Positions 45,780 through 56,559 of a stretch of 64,000 nt of DNA are shown one piece after another. Origin of the DNA: Eupeodes corollae (Eukaryota; Arthropoda; Insecta; Diptera; Syrphidae). Location: positions 68,404,991-68,468,990 of the forward strand of contig NC_079149.1 in the NCBI RefSeq assembly GCF_945859685.1, written 5' to 3'. Position numbers and translations under genes: made by a program. A model generated the notes under the pieces. That model was not told where the DNA came from. It saw only the letters and a list, made by a program, of their open reading frames with translations, and ran no database searches. Position 1 is the first letter of the stretch. Each line of letters begins with the position of its first letter.

Positions 45780-47288
45780 GTGCATTGGAAGACCGCTGTG
45801 GTTCATCCTCTCCCGAAAAAGGGAAAGGACAACTCCAACCCGTCAAATCTTCGGTCGATAAGTCTTCTTCCGAGCATCAGCAAAGTTTTCGAAAAAATCA
45901 TTAATGGGGCTCTGACTAAGTGGGTTGCGATCAACAAAATAATTCCGGATAAACAGTTCGGGTTCAAGGCGGGTCATGACACAATTCATGCTGCGTCTAA
46001 ACTCGTTTCTGATATCCAATGGAATAAATCAAAACAACAATGCACAGGTGCTGTTCTGGTTGATTTGGAAAAGGCCTTTGAAACCGTATGGTTAGAGGGT
46101 CTTTACCTTAAACTGAGCAGGCTTGGCATAAGCAAGCCATTGTTGTATATATTTTATGATATGCTTAACGGTAGAAGGTTTGTTGTCAAAAGTGGCAATG
46201 TAACTTCTACCACAACATTCTCAATTAAAAATGGTCTTCAACAGGGAGCGGTGAATTTGCCGATTCTCTTCAACATTTACACCAGCGATCTGATAGGTAG
46301 TCTTACAAAGGCAATTGCGTACGCCGACGATCTAATTGCGTACAGAACGGCCCCAAAGGTTGAGGTTATTAGAATTCTCTTGCAGCGTGATTTCGACAAG
46401 ATTCAGCGATATTGCGACGACTGGAAACTGAAAATAAATGTCCAGAAGTCAGAGACAATTCTGTTCCGGACTCCGTTGGCTAGGGCCACGAGGGATACGT
46501 GTAAGAATTGGCGCAAGATGGTCATCGTTGATCTTCACGGGCAGCCATTGGCGAGCAAAAGTGTAGTGAAGTACCTCGGTATCTGGTTAGATCAGTATTT
46601 ATATTTTGACAGACATATAAATGCTGCTCTGACCAGGGCCAGAGGAGCCTTCGCTCTGACGAAACGGCTGTTTTTTAGCAGTCGGCTTGACCCCAGAGTG
46701 AAGGTAATTTGCTACATGGCCCTCATACGGCCGATGATCGTGTATGGTTGTCCTGTGTGGTTCAACGTTGCCCCTTCCCAGATGGAGAAGTTTCGGGTGT
46801 TCGAGCGGCAGTGCTTACGACGCTGTACCGGCTTATATCGAACAGCCGAATCTTCTTATGTGCATTACTATTCCAACGAGGTCCTATACAACGGGGCTCG
46901 AATCAACAGAATTGACAATTTCGTGATAAAACTCGTTCGAGGTCACATTGCAAGAGCTATGTCTTCGACCAACAATTTAATTTTCGGGGCGTTCTATCCG
47001 AACGACGAGTATTTTGAGAGTGCACGCTTGAGCGGCTTCATTCCCCCAGAGACATTCCTCTTTTTAGATAGATGCGGTCTGATACAGGATAGATTGGCAG
47101 TTCCGTTAATCTACCACGTCAGACGAAGAACCGTGGATAGGCGACTCCTGTACAATCGGGACGTCATGGCACAAGGCGGAGCAGAGCTCCTTCGGTTCAG
47201 TAGGGCTGTGTCCGAACGGGACCGAACTGATAGGGTGAAGCAGGAGAACCAGTTTTGGTGGCTTCAATCGGCACTTGATATTGGGTAG
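45780..47288 (+). CDS. LINE D ORF2, reverse transcriptase and C-terminal region (open, 502 codons, part of a broken ORF2)
   Basis: The main polymerase of the LINE remains open. Order: HWKTAVVHPLPKKGKDNSNP and NLRSISLLPSISKVFEKII (fingers), KQFGFKAGHDTIHAASKLVS, AVLVDLEKAFETVW (first catalytic Asp), IKNGLQQGAVNLPILFNIYT, then AYADDLIAY with the intact catalytic YADD box, KLKINVQKSETILF and VKYLGIWLDQYLYFDRHINA (thumb), and ALIRPMIVYGCPVWF. The C-terminal 150 residues show no Cys/His finger or RNase H that I can identify. The frame lacks its true start, because the frameshift near 45.7 kb separates it from the endonuclease part. The GLQQG(A/T)VN block and NIYTSDL suggest an I/LOA-like group; the clade is uncertain. 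The in-window Met at 45780 is not a biological start. Confidence 0.93.
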   Translation: MHWKTAVVHPLPKKGKDNSNPSNLRSISLLPSISKVFEKIINGALTKWVAINKIIPDKQFGFKAGHDTIHAASKLVSDIQWNKSKQQCTGAVLVDLEKAFETVWLEGLYLKLSRLGISKPLLYIFYDMLNGRRFVVKSGNVTSTTTFSIKNGLQQGAVNLPILFNIYTSDLIGSLTKAIAYADDLIAYRTAPKVEVIRILLQRDFDKIQRYCDDWKLKINVQKSETILFRTPLARATRDTCKNWRKMVIVDLHGQPLASKSVVKYLGIWLDQYLYFDRHINAALTRARGAFALTKRLFFSSRLDPRVKVICYMALIRPMIVYGCPVWFNVAPSQMEKFRVFERQCLRRCTGLYRTAESSYVHYYSNEVLYNGARINRIDNFVIKLVRGHIARAMSSTNNLIFGAFYPNDEYFESARLSGFIPPETFLFLDRCGLIQDRLAVPLIYHVRRRTVDRRLLYNRDVMAQGGAELLRFSRAVSERDRTDRVKQENQFWWLQSALDIG

Positions 47289-47905
47289 TCGGGATGGGGT
47301 TTTAAGCCTTGGCCGGCTTACATACTTGTTTTATGTTTAGGGTTTAGTTTTAAGTAGAATAGGCATGGTGGCACGAAAAAAAAAAAATTAAAAAAAAAAG
47401 AACAAAAAACAAAAAATAAAAAATAAAATCATTAAAAAACATTAAAAAAAATAAATAAAAATAAAAAAAAAAAAAAGACAACGAAATATGAAAAACAAAA
47501 ATGTTAGATAGTTAGATTTGCTGCTGTGGTTGTTCTAGTTTTAAGTAGTTTATAGGTAGAATAGGTAGTTTAAGTTAGTTTTAAGTTTTATTTAAGGACC
47601 TTATTTTAAGTAGTTTGTAAGTAAAAATAAATTAAAAAGGTTATTGATATTAGTTTTTTTCAAAATTTTCTAATAAAAGCAAAACAAATAAAATTTAAAT
47701 TGAAGTAAAATAGATCTTAAGGCCGAAAGGCATTAGTAATTAGTGTTATAGTTTAGCTTAGAGTGTCCGTATGGGACCATTAAGTTAGTTGTAAGTTATG
47801 GATAATTAGGCTAGTTTTATGAATTTTTGTCTAGCTTTAAGATAGGTTTAAGAATGAATCAAACAAAATTAATTAAAAAAAAAAAAAAAAAATGGAACAA
47901 AAATT

Positions 47906-48674
47906 GGTGAACCTTTATAGTGTTCTAGGGATAACCTCCTTGATATAGAATAACAACATTTTTTTTCAGCGTTCGGTGGGCTTGGGTGTTGAGTATAGTT
48001 CTTTTACCAAATTATTTCTAGAATACTACACTTTTTTTACAAAGTACTAACTGTGCAAACTCTTCAGAAGTTTTCATATTTTTTTTATTTTTTCACTTAA
48101 AGCAACACGCTTCTGATGTTGTGGTTTCCAAGAAACTGAAAATAATAGTTGTTTTTAATAATAAAGAAAAACGTGTAACCAAGAAAGTCTGAAAAAAAAT
48201 TGCAATAAACAAACATACTCTACAATGAATTTCATATTCTTTATTTTAGTTTAATATTCAATAACATTTATACAAAATATGTTTAAACAATAACTCAAGG
48301 ACGAGTGCAAAGTAACCATTCTTTTATGAATGCATTATGAGTTAATTAAAATAAAATTATTCAAATCTCAACTTTAACACAATTGTTTATCAATTCGAAT
48401 TCGAATTGCGAGTAGTGACTTTAATTGCTTCTTCTTTTGTCTATTCGGAGTAGAATTTGAAAGTTTTGACCAAATTGCGATAGTTTACGTGAACCAATTA
48501 AGAGAAAGTATTTATGAGGTAAAAGTGTGTGTTTCTACGGAGATTTTAAAACAATAATTTTTGTAACTTAAAATATGAAATAAAATTTTCTATTCTTTTG
48601 AGATCAGATTTTGACTACTAAAATAAAATGGTTCAACCCTCAAATTTAGTTAGTAAATTTTGTTTTAAAGATCA
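47906..48674. other. AT-rich DNA, no gene seen
   Basis: No coding or repeat end recognised between the LINE's right duplication and the Harbinger terminus. Confidence 0.5.
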
Positions 48675-49456
48675 GGAGCCCTACTATGTATCTCGATTCT
48701 ACTTTTGATTCTATTCGAAACTTGTTTCCGATTCTACTTTCAATTCGTACTACATATGAAAGTAGAAACGGATGCCGGTTATACCAACTTGTTTTCAAAA
48801 AAAATTGTACATTCGAATGAGTATCGAGTTGTTTGACAGTTAAAAAAACAAATATCAAATTTTTGGACCAGAAAAATGATTACAAAAATTGACACCGTTG
48901 AAATTTGGTTTGATTTGTAAGGAAATGAAGAACGGTACGCAGAAGATGCCATGATTCACACATATGGGCTCTTAGTGCAGAAAGAGCATATTGGAGAAAT
49001 GACTTCATGGATCTTAGGTTAGTAACATAAATGTTTTGGAAGAAAATATTTAACATTAGGTACTCAAATCTTTGCCCTTGAAGCCTTGGATTATCACACT
49101 ATATAGAACTGCAGCTGAAGGTTTAATTGAATCCAAATTTAATAAAAGCATTCGATATCAAGGTCACTAATCGAACAAGTTTTTGGTCTTCTGAATGCAA
49201 GGTTCTGATGTCTTTTGTCGGTAAGAGAATTGCATTATTCGCCCGAGAGGGTAGCACAAATTTGGAGCGTTTGGTGTGCACTTCACAACATCTGCTTAAA
49301 GTTCAGAGTCCCATTACCTGAACCTATTCAAGTCATATTTTTGGAAGAAGATGGTGATGTAAAGTGATTATTTTCGATTTTGCCTTATTTTGATTTCAAC
49401 TTTTTTTTTTGAATTCGAGCAATTTCATTGTAGAATCGAGTTACATAGTAGGGCCC
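48675..49456 (+). mobile_element. Harbinger-type element, internally deleted, with terminal inverted repeats
   Basis: The left end GAGCCCTACTATGTATCTCG (48676-48695) continuing ATTCTAC is the inverse of the right end GTAGAATCGAGTTACATAGT followed by AGGGCCC (49430-49456). They match over about 26 bases with one or two differences. The expected three-base TTA/TAA target duplication is not obvious. The interior carries the end of a transposase gene. At 782 bases the element is far shorter than an autonomous Harbinger, so most of the transposase and any accessory gene are deleted. Confidence 0.8.
49150..49372 (+). pseudogene. Harbinger transposase C-terminal fragment
   Basis: The conceptual reading gives IEQVFGLLNARF (about 49163), a short break, CLLSVRELHYSPERVAQIWS, VWCALHNICLKFRVPLPEPI and a final acidic stretch FLEEDGDVK ending at a stop near 49366. 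The family pattern is IERxFGxLKxRFxCL ... VxxCCALHNIC, the last catalytic Glu block of PIF/Harbinger transposases. The Glu in IEQVFG is present. The upstream Asp blocks are absent. Two frame changes make it non-functional. Confidence 0.8.
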
Positions 49457-50020
49457 TATAGTACTTGATAACATATACTCTACAGAAAGTACTTATTGTA
49501 ATCCCCATTCTACTCGAAAAGATTCTAAACTTTTCAAAAAAAAAAAACTATACTTTACGGTAAAATTATTACCGATTCTAAAGGACTACTATAAAAGTTA
49601 GGATAAAAATACATTGCTTTGTAGGTACATATTTGAAATTAATTATAAGCTATGTAAAAAACAAAAAACAATTACATTATGTCAATCAAAGTCAGTTGTC
49701 AACAGCATTGAGAATTTATTTGTTTAGGAACACTAAATAATGATTTAGTTGTCAATCAACATACAGGGTTATTTTTCTAAATGAATGTCATCAACATGTA
49801 ACACTCATTGAAGTTTATGCTAATTTTGTTGTTAAAATTAATTTATAGAGGTTAGGTACGTATGTAGAGTATGAAAGATTCTTGGGGTTGACATCTCTTG
49901 AATATTTCCTGTCAAGTTTGACATTGAACTCGGATGAGTAATTTACTGACATACATATATACATATGTAGGTAAAGTGTACATAGCATATTTAAACTACG
50001 GACAAATATTTACATATATA
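49457..50020. other. AT-rich DNA, no gene seen
   Basis: No coding recognised. It ends in the TA dinucleotide that flanks the Tc1 element. Confidence 0.5.
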
Positions 50021-50324
50021 CAGTGACCCCCACGACTAATCAGACACAAAAAAGAAACATTTTAACGTTGCAAATTATCTATTTAAATATTTGGAGGGTG
50101 AAGAAATGTACCTCTGATTAATTAAATAAAACCCTAAAGTTTATTTTTTATTAATAAAATCTTATTTAGAATTAATAAAATAAATAATAAAAACTAAAAC
50201 AACTCTAATATTCCGTCTCTCCCACATAAAGTTACTGAGGCTTTAGGAAATGTTCTATTGCGATTTATATTTAGCTTGTTTTTTTTTTATGTTTTTCGCT
50301 AAACCTTAAAATGTTGAAATACGA

Positions 50325-51216
50325 AAATTGGTTATAACGCATAGTCAGGATAAACAATCAGTTCGAGAAATAGCCAAAATTGTTCAACGGAGTCAATCAA
50401 CAGTTCAGGACATAATTTCACATTTCAAAAATGAAGGTAGGACAAAGAAAAGCTACTTGTTCGACAAGTTAAGGAAAATCCTCTCTTATCCTAGGAATCT
50501 CTAAAGGTGTTTTTGAAGGAGACCAGGATTAAGGAAGTAAGCAACGAAACGATCCGAAGAATACGGCGAAAACAAGATATGAATGGCCGCGTAGCTCGAA
50601 AAAAGCCATAAGTGAAAAAAATAGAAAAGAATGGCTTAAATTTTCTAGGGAAAATTTAACTAAGGATACTTCATTCTGGATTAAGGTAACATTTCTTGAA
50701 TTTGTATTGTTTGTGTACGGATGCACATTAAATAAATAAATTGAGTGGCGTAACAGTCCGTTGAGAGCTAGGGCCTAGTGACTTACAACTCTCAACCACT
50801 CCTGTGTGCAAGTTTTGTTATCAGGGATGCACATTATAAGATCATAAAATAGGTTTTGTTCACGGATTAAATGTTTGTATGGATAAAAGCAAATGGAGTA
50901 TTCTCTCATAAACATGCACGGGCAACTGTAAAACATGGCGGTGGGTCAGTCATGGTATGGGGATGTGTGTCGAGCTCTGGTGTTGGAAACTTACACTTTA
51001 TGGAAGGTAAAAGGGATCAAAAGGGCTACATCAACATTTTACAGCAAGAGATAATTTCATCTTCTACCAGGAAAACGACCACAAGCATACATTTTACACA
51101 GCAAGGTCGTGGTTGTAGTATAATTGTCCCAAAAAGCTTAAAACACCTGCACAGTCCCCTGACCTTAATGCAATTGAGCATATTTGGGATGAATTGAGTC
51201 GCTTAAAAGAATTTTA
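50325..51216 (+). pseudogene. Tc1 transposase, copy 3, interrupted by a SINE
   Basis: Helix-turn-helix: RKLVITHSQDKQSVREIAKI and VQRSQSTVQDIISHFKNEGR (50325-50447). After frame breaks, the second DNA-binding part is TRIKEVSNETIRRIRRKQDM, then KEWLKFSRENLTKDTSFWIK (50625-50685), just before the first catalytic Asp block, which is lost where the SINE has landed. After the SINE come TVKHGGGSVMVWGCVSSSGV (about 50920-50979), a decayed QENDHKHT for the second Asp block, and AQSPDLNAIEHIWDEL with the Glu block (about 51154-51196). The order is complete for Tc1, but several frameshifts and the SINE make it inactive. Confidence 0.9.
50731..50824 (-). repeat. tRNA-related SINE 3' fragment nested in Tc1 transposase (copy S2)
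   Basis: Flanked by the identical duplication GGATGCACATTA at 50719-50730 and 50825-50836. Read on the minus strand it ends with GGACTGTTACGCCACTCAAT and a TTATTTATTT tail. It contains the GTTGAGAGTTGTAAGTCACT block that S1 lacks. It is 5'-truncated, as expected for incomplete reverse transcription. Confidence 0.93.
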
Positions 51217-51760
51217 GAAATATTCAGGAGCTTAAGACCATTCTTCAAAAAGAATGGACAATAACACCCCCTAAAGTTTGTTCAAAACTGGTTTCTTTTG
51301 CCTCCACGACTTGAGGCGGTAATTAAATCAAAAGATTACGCCACAAAATAGTAAATTCATATGTGTCCGATTATTTGTGAGACATGAAATTATGGAGTTG
51401 TTTTAGTTTTAAGTTTCCTTGTTTTGAATATTAATTTAAAATGTTGTTTTTGTTTATTTAAAATAAATATGAGTTCCCCTATGAAAAAATATGATGCTAA
51501 ATTTTAACACCCCCATACATTTTCTTAGAGAAATTGCCTTGCGAAAATTTTTCTTTTCTATGTCCGATTAGTCGTGGGGTCCCTGTATGTGTGAACTTAG
51601 GCATTCATTTGATTAAAAATTGAAATTATGTTTTTTAAATACTTTTAATTTTCGAAATTTCTTCAGCTATATTACTTTTAAGTTCTGATCCAGTATTGCA
51701 TTCGATTTAATGCCCGATGCTTCAAATTGTAGCTTTAAATAAAAAGTAAATATTTTTATA

Positions 51761-53645
51761 TAGCCGTGTTTTTTTTTTTTGGTATTCCATATTTAGTGCA
51801 GTAAGATATTGCCAAAAAAACGATCCGCAGAAGTCCGCTTTTTATATTTGAAAGTTGATACAATTGAATATTTGAAAATTAATTTGACATAAAATAAAAA
51901 CTTTAAGAAGGAGTTTTGTTCGTAGACTACTACAATAATCTTTTGTTGACCAAGCCAAATAATTGACCAAAATAATTGTAAAAAAATGTGTTTTTTTTTA
52001 ATATATGCAATTCCTCGGTGTTTTAAGAGGGATTAAAAATTTTTGAATATTTTCCTTCTGGTAACAGAAGGAAGTTTTATAAAAACTGATCTATTCTTTC
52101 AAAGATCGATCATCGAAGTCTCCTATTTTCATTTTTGTATCTTCTTTTAAATTTTTCGGGTTGCCTTCAAGCTGCTCGTCCTTTCCTTGGTAAATTGAAA
52201 ATTTCTTTATGTAGCCATGTTGGTCAGCTAAGCACCATAACCTGTTACCTCTCTTTATTGGCTTCATGGGATTGTACTGCTTCATTGAGTTCCTACCCTT
52301 GTAAAGAATCATCGACTCGTCAACAGAAAGCTGTCTTGTCCCATGGTAGGAAGTGCTGAATTTTTCATGCAAGGAATCTATCATTGGACGAAGCTTGAAA
52401 AGTCGATCTAAGTTATTTCTTGGAATAAGGCTGTTGTGGTTTATGTGCAAGCTACTTAGAATCGTATCGAATCTATTCCGACTCATAGTTTTACTCACTA
52501 AAAACACTTCCAAATCCTCACTTTCACCCCAAAAGTGCCTGCAGCTGGGTAGTTTATGATATCCCATAAGGAAGGTTATTCCTATAAAAGCTAGTAGCTC
52601 ACCTTTTTTCAAATCTAACACCTTACTTTTTAGCTGCAGCTCTTTTTCTAAAACGAACTATAAGTAGATTCTAATTTTCTCCGGATTCTAGATCAGTATC
52701 TTCATTATTATCCAAAGCATAGCCAAAATCTCATCATCCTTCAACCAAAAAATTCGCACAGCCGACATAATGCACTTTATAAATAAATAAAAGTAATATG
52801 AAGAAATAAAATCAATATTAGGACACAAATTAAAAAGAACATACAGCCATCACACAGCCCGACGGTATTTACCAGTCCACTTTAGTTTTTTGGTAAAAAT
52901 ATGTATATGAAAAATCACTAAAACTTAGAGTTTTTCTGAAATATGAATATGCAAATCAGCTAAAAACTTAAAAAAATTTACATAACCACGCAAAGGGTAC
53001 TAAGATTAATAATAACCAAAACCAACAAAAATTACTCCTTTAATAGTCTAGTATGCTGTCATAAAAAAACCGTTATAACCGTGGATAAAACTATGTACAA
53101 AAAAAAACACATGGAGAATTATTGGTACTTAAAAGTCTCGTTGGGCGTCAGTATCATATATTATTCATAGAGATTATATTTGAAGTTGAACATTCTGGTG
53201 CATACAAGTACCGTCGGTCAACAAAGAGTGTTACGGCGAGCTTGAAGCGGTGGAAACACCAAAAAGGTTTATTTAATCTGAACTGAGATTAACCTGGTGA
53301 AAACATAGCAAAACTTAATTATCTTTTCTCTTGTTTTCTCTTACTAAAAAATATCAACAGTAATAGATTGATTTTATTCCCCGATGGAAAACACATACAT
53401 AATTCCAAATGCACAACTACTTAACGAACACAGCCATCGAGATAAAAATGCAATATCAATCGTGCCAACATTTAAGAACGAAATCACATAAGATCCATTC
53501 GAGACTCGTATAAATGCCAAAAACCCATCCGTAGTAAGATTGTACTTGAACTTTTATCGGTAGTATTCATAATACGGATATTGTTTTTGTTATTCATGTA
53601 AAATCCTACTATACTATTGATAGATTTGCCAACAAAACACAGGTA
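51761..53645 (-). mobile_element. DNA transposon family P, copy 3, carrying a piggyBac-type transposase relic
   Basis: The inverted orientation of copies 1 and 2. The left end on the plus strand is TAGCCGTGTTTTTTTTTT (51761) and the right end is CCAACAAAACACAGGTA (53629-53645), an imperfect inverted pair. The outer 300-400 bases at each side match the non-coding copies at 4.5 and 23.4 kb, including GACTCGTATAAATGCCAAAA (53503) and GGTTTATTTAATCTGAACTG (53266). The middle 1.3 kb, absent from those copies, holds the transposase remains. The ends are flanked by TA rather than TTAA. Confidence 0.75.
52091..52768 (-). pseudogene. piggyBac-type transposase, N-terminal half
   Basis: A candidate start at 52768 gives MSAVRIFWLKDDEILAM. 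After a frame break an acidic stretch ALDNNEDTDLESGEN follows, typical of piggyBac N-termini. The 176-codon frame 52091-52621 then reads KGELLAFIGITFLMGYHKLP, FWGESEDLEVFLVSKTMSRN, RFDTILSSLHINHNSLI, LSVDESMILYKGRNSMKQYN and RGNRLWCLADQHGYIKKFSI. The Asp in SVDESMI is the first catalytic Asp of the family. After IYQGKDEQ the sequence degenerates, and the second and third Asp blocks and the C-terminal Cys-rich finger are missing. It would be a nuclear cut-and-paste enzyme if complete; this copy is not. Confidence 0.88.
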
Positions 53646-53865
53646 ATGTTTTGTATGTTTATTGGCCTTTACTGGTTAACTAACTGTTACTTATTCTTAC
53701 ATATATCACTAAAAATAACCTAACATGTAATATTTACAGTTTTCTTTTTCATTTCGAACTCAAATTTTAAAACAGCTTAAAAACAAGTTTAAATGCATAT
53801 CTTTATGCCAAATTGAAATAGGTTTAAGATTCTAAAACGTAACCATAAATTTAGCTTATTAATTA

Positions 53866-53975
53866 AATAAATAAGGTGACACAACAGCTCCTCAAGAACC
53901 AGGGACTAGTGACTTACAACTCTTAACCATTCCTGGGTGCCACTAAGTTCAGGGATAGAGGGGACCTACAATTTA
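53866..53975 (-). repeat. tRNA-related SINE 3' fragment (copy S3)
   Basis: Plus-strand text AAATAAATAAGGTGACACAA, then AGGGACTAGTGACTTACAAC, CTTAACCATTCCTGGGTGCC and CAGGGATAGAGGGGACCTAC, matching S2 and S4 and extending further toward the 5' side. More diverged than S2 and S4. No perfect duplication was found. Confidence 0.8.
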
Positions 53976-54400
53976 TATTTTATTGTATAATTTATATTTG
54001 TATATGCCTGTGATGACAAAATTCTTTCAATTGAATTAAATATCGATTACATTAATATTTTTCGAAAATAAATTCAACAAGACAGGCATAGAGTTTTAAT
54101 TTAAGCACATATATATTTTATATTAAATAAAAACCTATCTCATTTAAGACCCTCATTGTATTAACCCCTTATTGAAGTGACCATACCAAAGGGTAACCAC
54201 AATTATTATTACATAACATCTACAAACTAGAAACATTTTAACACCAAGATGTACGCAAGACAGCCCAAGTCTTTAAATAATAACTCTACAAATGTTTATC
54301 ATCACCCCTATGTCTATTTTTTTGTCTAATTCAATGTGCCCTTCCAAACAATGCACTCTATGATCTTATCACAATGTAATTTCATTGTAAGTTTTAATAA
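53976..54400. other. AT-rich DNA, no gene seen
   Basis: No coding or repeat end recognised. Confidence 0.5.
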
Positions 54401-55960
54401 TCAAATCACCATTCGCGTCCACGGTGACCATTTATTTTTTGCTTCAAGCGGGAAAACTACCAACACCTCTACCCTTGTCTCTGGTCTGGGGTAAACTATT
54501 GCTAGACTTGTTAAATAGAATTTTCAGAATTTTATTTAATTAAATCATTTGTCGAAATAGTGTCGCTGGGCCGGCCGTGCGTGGTTTGTGGTAGCCTCTT
54601 TATAGTGTTTTATAGCTCTAGCATTGGGTTTCATTAAATGGCCGGATGATGAATGACCCGTACGTCCAACGGCCACCACCGGTTCAACCATCATTCAGCT
54701 TGTTGTTTGTTTCTCAATTAGGGGACTTTCTATAAAGTCGCCCGTCATTTTACAAGCAAATAAAAACAAAAACACATACAAATAATAACTTTATGACTCT
54801 TGAAGATGATGCTGGCTTTTAGTGAAAGATGATTTGTCTACGATCGGTGTTGTGTTGACCCATTATTATCATGCAATTTGTCTTCGTAAACGGCTTATGC
54901 GATTTTAATTACACTTTTCTAAGTACCTAGGGTCAATTTTTAAACAGGAAGAGAAAAAGATTGCTCTATCGCACGTACTCGATGAAGTTTATTTTATAAA
55001 CACCATTATACAAATTTTATTTTAATTATTAACGATATAATAGAAAAGTTATTTGTTACTTTGAAAATGAATATCATTTAGTTGTAAACTGATTACTAAA
55101 ACATCGGAACAAAACAAATGAAAGCTTTAAGGCCTAAATGCCTTAAATCCAGCCTTGACTTATTAGCTTTAACTAAAACCAGGAAATTAAACTCCTCACG
55201 TTATATCTCAGTTCTCCTCGTATCTCACGCACATAGGCTTGGCTTTATAATTCAACATTCTGCAGAGTAATTCCGGTCATTTTTTTCTCCAAATCCACAC
55301 ACAAAATCTCTTTTTAATCTAATACAGCCCATTAGAATCTTTGGTTGAATTGAAACACACCTGGAATTTAGAATCCACTCTTTGCAACACACACAATACA
55401 CAACCGAACAGCATCCTATCCTATGCGAAAGAGGTAAAGACGCTCATCTACAATGTGGTGTACTCCTATCGTTGAAGAAACCATTATCGTAGATAATAAA
55501 AACTCATTACATGAAAATCTATCTCTTTGTCTCATTCTTACTTATTGGAAGGATGATTTCCAGATGATCTTGGAGAAAATAGGAAATGATAGGTTTCTGT
55601 TGAGGTTCGATCGCAAAATGAAAATAAAAAGAACAAAAATACTTAAAAGTTAAACAAAACAAATAAGCGATCAATTTCTTGGGGGGGGGAATCTAAAATT
55701 CCATTGAAACGATCGCGGTTCGGTTTCGGTCGGTGTCCTGTTGAAATCAACAGGCATCTGCCTAAGAAATATTGGAGTTCAACTCAATGTTCAATGATGG
55801 GATTCGAATTCAGCCTATGGGCCTTACTATTCTCATTCACTAGTATTGACCAGAGAATCTATTCGCGCAGATATAGGTACTCAATTAATGTGCGGGAAGA
55901 CATAATGGTGATAATGATGGTTGGCTATTCGATATCGGATCACCGTTAGGTATTTAATTA
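54400..55960. other. Less AT-rich island without recognised genes
   Basis: Balanced composition, no repeat family of this window, and features such as CCACGGTGACCATTTATTTT (54418) and a cluster around GGCCACCACCGGTTCAACC (54670). Frames at 55453-55653 and 55704-55949 have no domain I recognise. A run of nine Gs lies near 55681. It may be host conserved non-coding DNA; unproven. Confidence 0.35.
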
Positions 55961-56254
55961 AATTGCCAAAGGCAGGATTGCTTGAAAATATTTACGATCA
56001 GATTTTATGTTTGCAAGTTGTAGTTTCATTTTAATAGAAAGCTATCTAACATTTATGGCATGTTAGTAATATTGACTCAAAGTTGTTTATTCTTCTTAAC
56101 CATCGAGATTAGGTTGGTTATTTCTGTGTAACAATATTATTTAAACTTTGTTCAAAGGGTTTATTGCAACAATACAATTTAAAAAAAAAATTTTAATGTT
56201 TGTATTTGATTTTTGTTTTATTACACAAATTCATAACGAAAACATCTTATTGAT
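55961..56254. other. AT-rich DNA, no gene seen
   Basis: Nothing recognised before the left duplication of SINE copy S4 (ATTCACTAACTTA, 56255-56267). Confidence 0.5.
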
Positions 56255-56267
56255 ATTCACTAACTTA

Positions 56268-56351
56268 AAATATAAATAAATTAGATGGCGCAACAGTCCA
56301 TGAAGAACCAGGGCCTAGTGACTTACAACTCTCAACCATTCCTGTGTGCGG
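56268..56351 (-). repeat. tRNA-related SINE 3' fragment with perfect target duplication (copy S4)
   Basis: Duplication ATTCACTAACTTA at 56255-56267 and 56352-56364. The minus-strand 3' end reads GGACTGTTGCGCCATCTAAT with a TTATTTATATTT tail. 5'-truncated at the CGCACACAGG position, close to where S1 has its internal gap. Confidence 0.93.
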
Positions 56352-56559
56352 ATTCACTAACTTATTCACCAAAAAATTAGGGAGAGGGAGCAACTGCACC
56401 TGTTTGTGCACCGCACGCGCTTGATTGTCGTAGAAATGCTAAACACTTTGCAGCTTATTTGTCAACATCAAATGTCAGATTATTCCATAATAGACGATCT
56501 GTAATTCACATACAAGGTCATAGAGAACTTTTCTAGTTAATTTTAAGATTTATTGTAAG

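Larger units (their letters stand above)
44036..47891 (+). mobile_element. Non-LTR retrotransposon insertion (LINE D) with 14-base target duplication and poly(A)
   Basis: Perfect duplications ATGGAACAAAAATT flank 44036-47891, and the right boundary is preceded by an A run (47873-47891). This is the signature of target-primed reverse transcription. The insertion begins 16 bases before the ORF2 start codon at 44052, so it is 5'-truncated just at the second gene and lacks the first. The 3' non-coding part (47289-47891) is A-rich, with two blocks of A runs at about 47380-47480 and 47873-47891. This is one of the youngest insertions in the window by its intact duplications, although its coding sequence already has breaks. 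Confidence 0.95.
50021..51585 (+). mobile_element. Tc1-type transposon with both terminal repeats
   Basis: The left end CAGTGACCCCCACGACTAAT (50021-50040) and the right end, whose inverse reads CAGGGACCCCACGACTAATC (51585-51566), form imperfect terminal inverted repeats of about 26 bases. Each is flanked by TA (50019-50020, 51586-51587), the standard Tc1 target duplication. The length of 1565 bases includes a nested SINE with its duplication (106 bases), so the original was about 1.46 kb. The transposase inside is broken. Confidence 0.93.
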
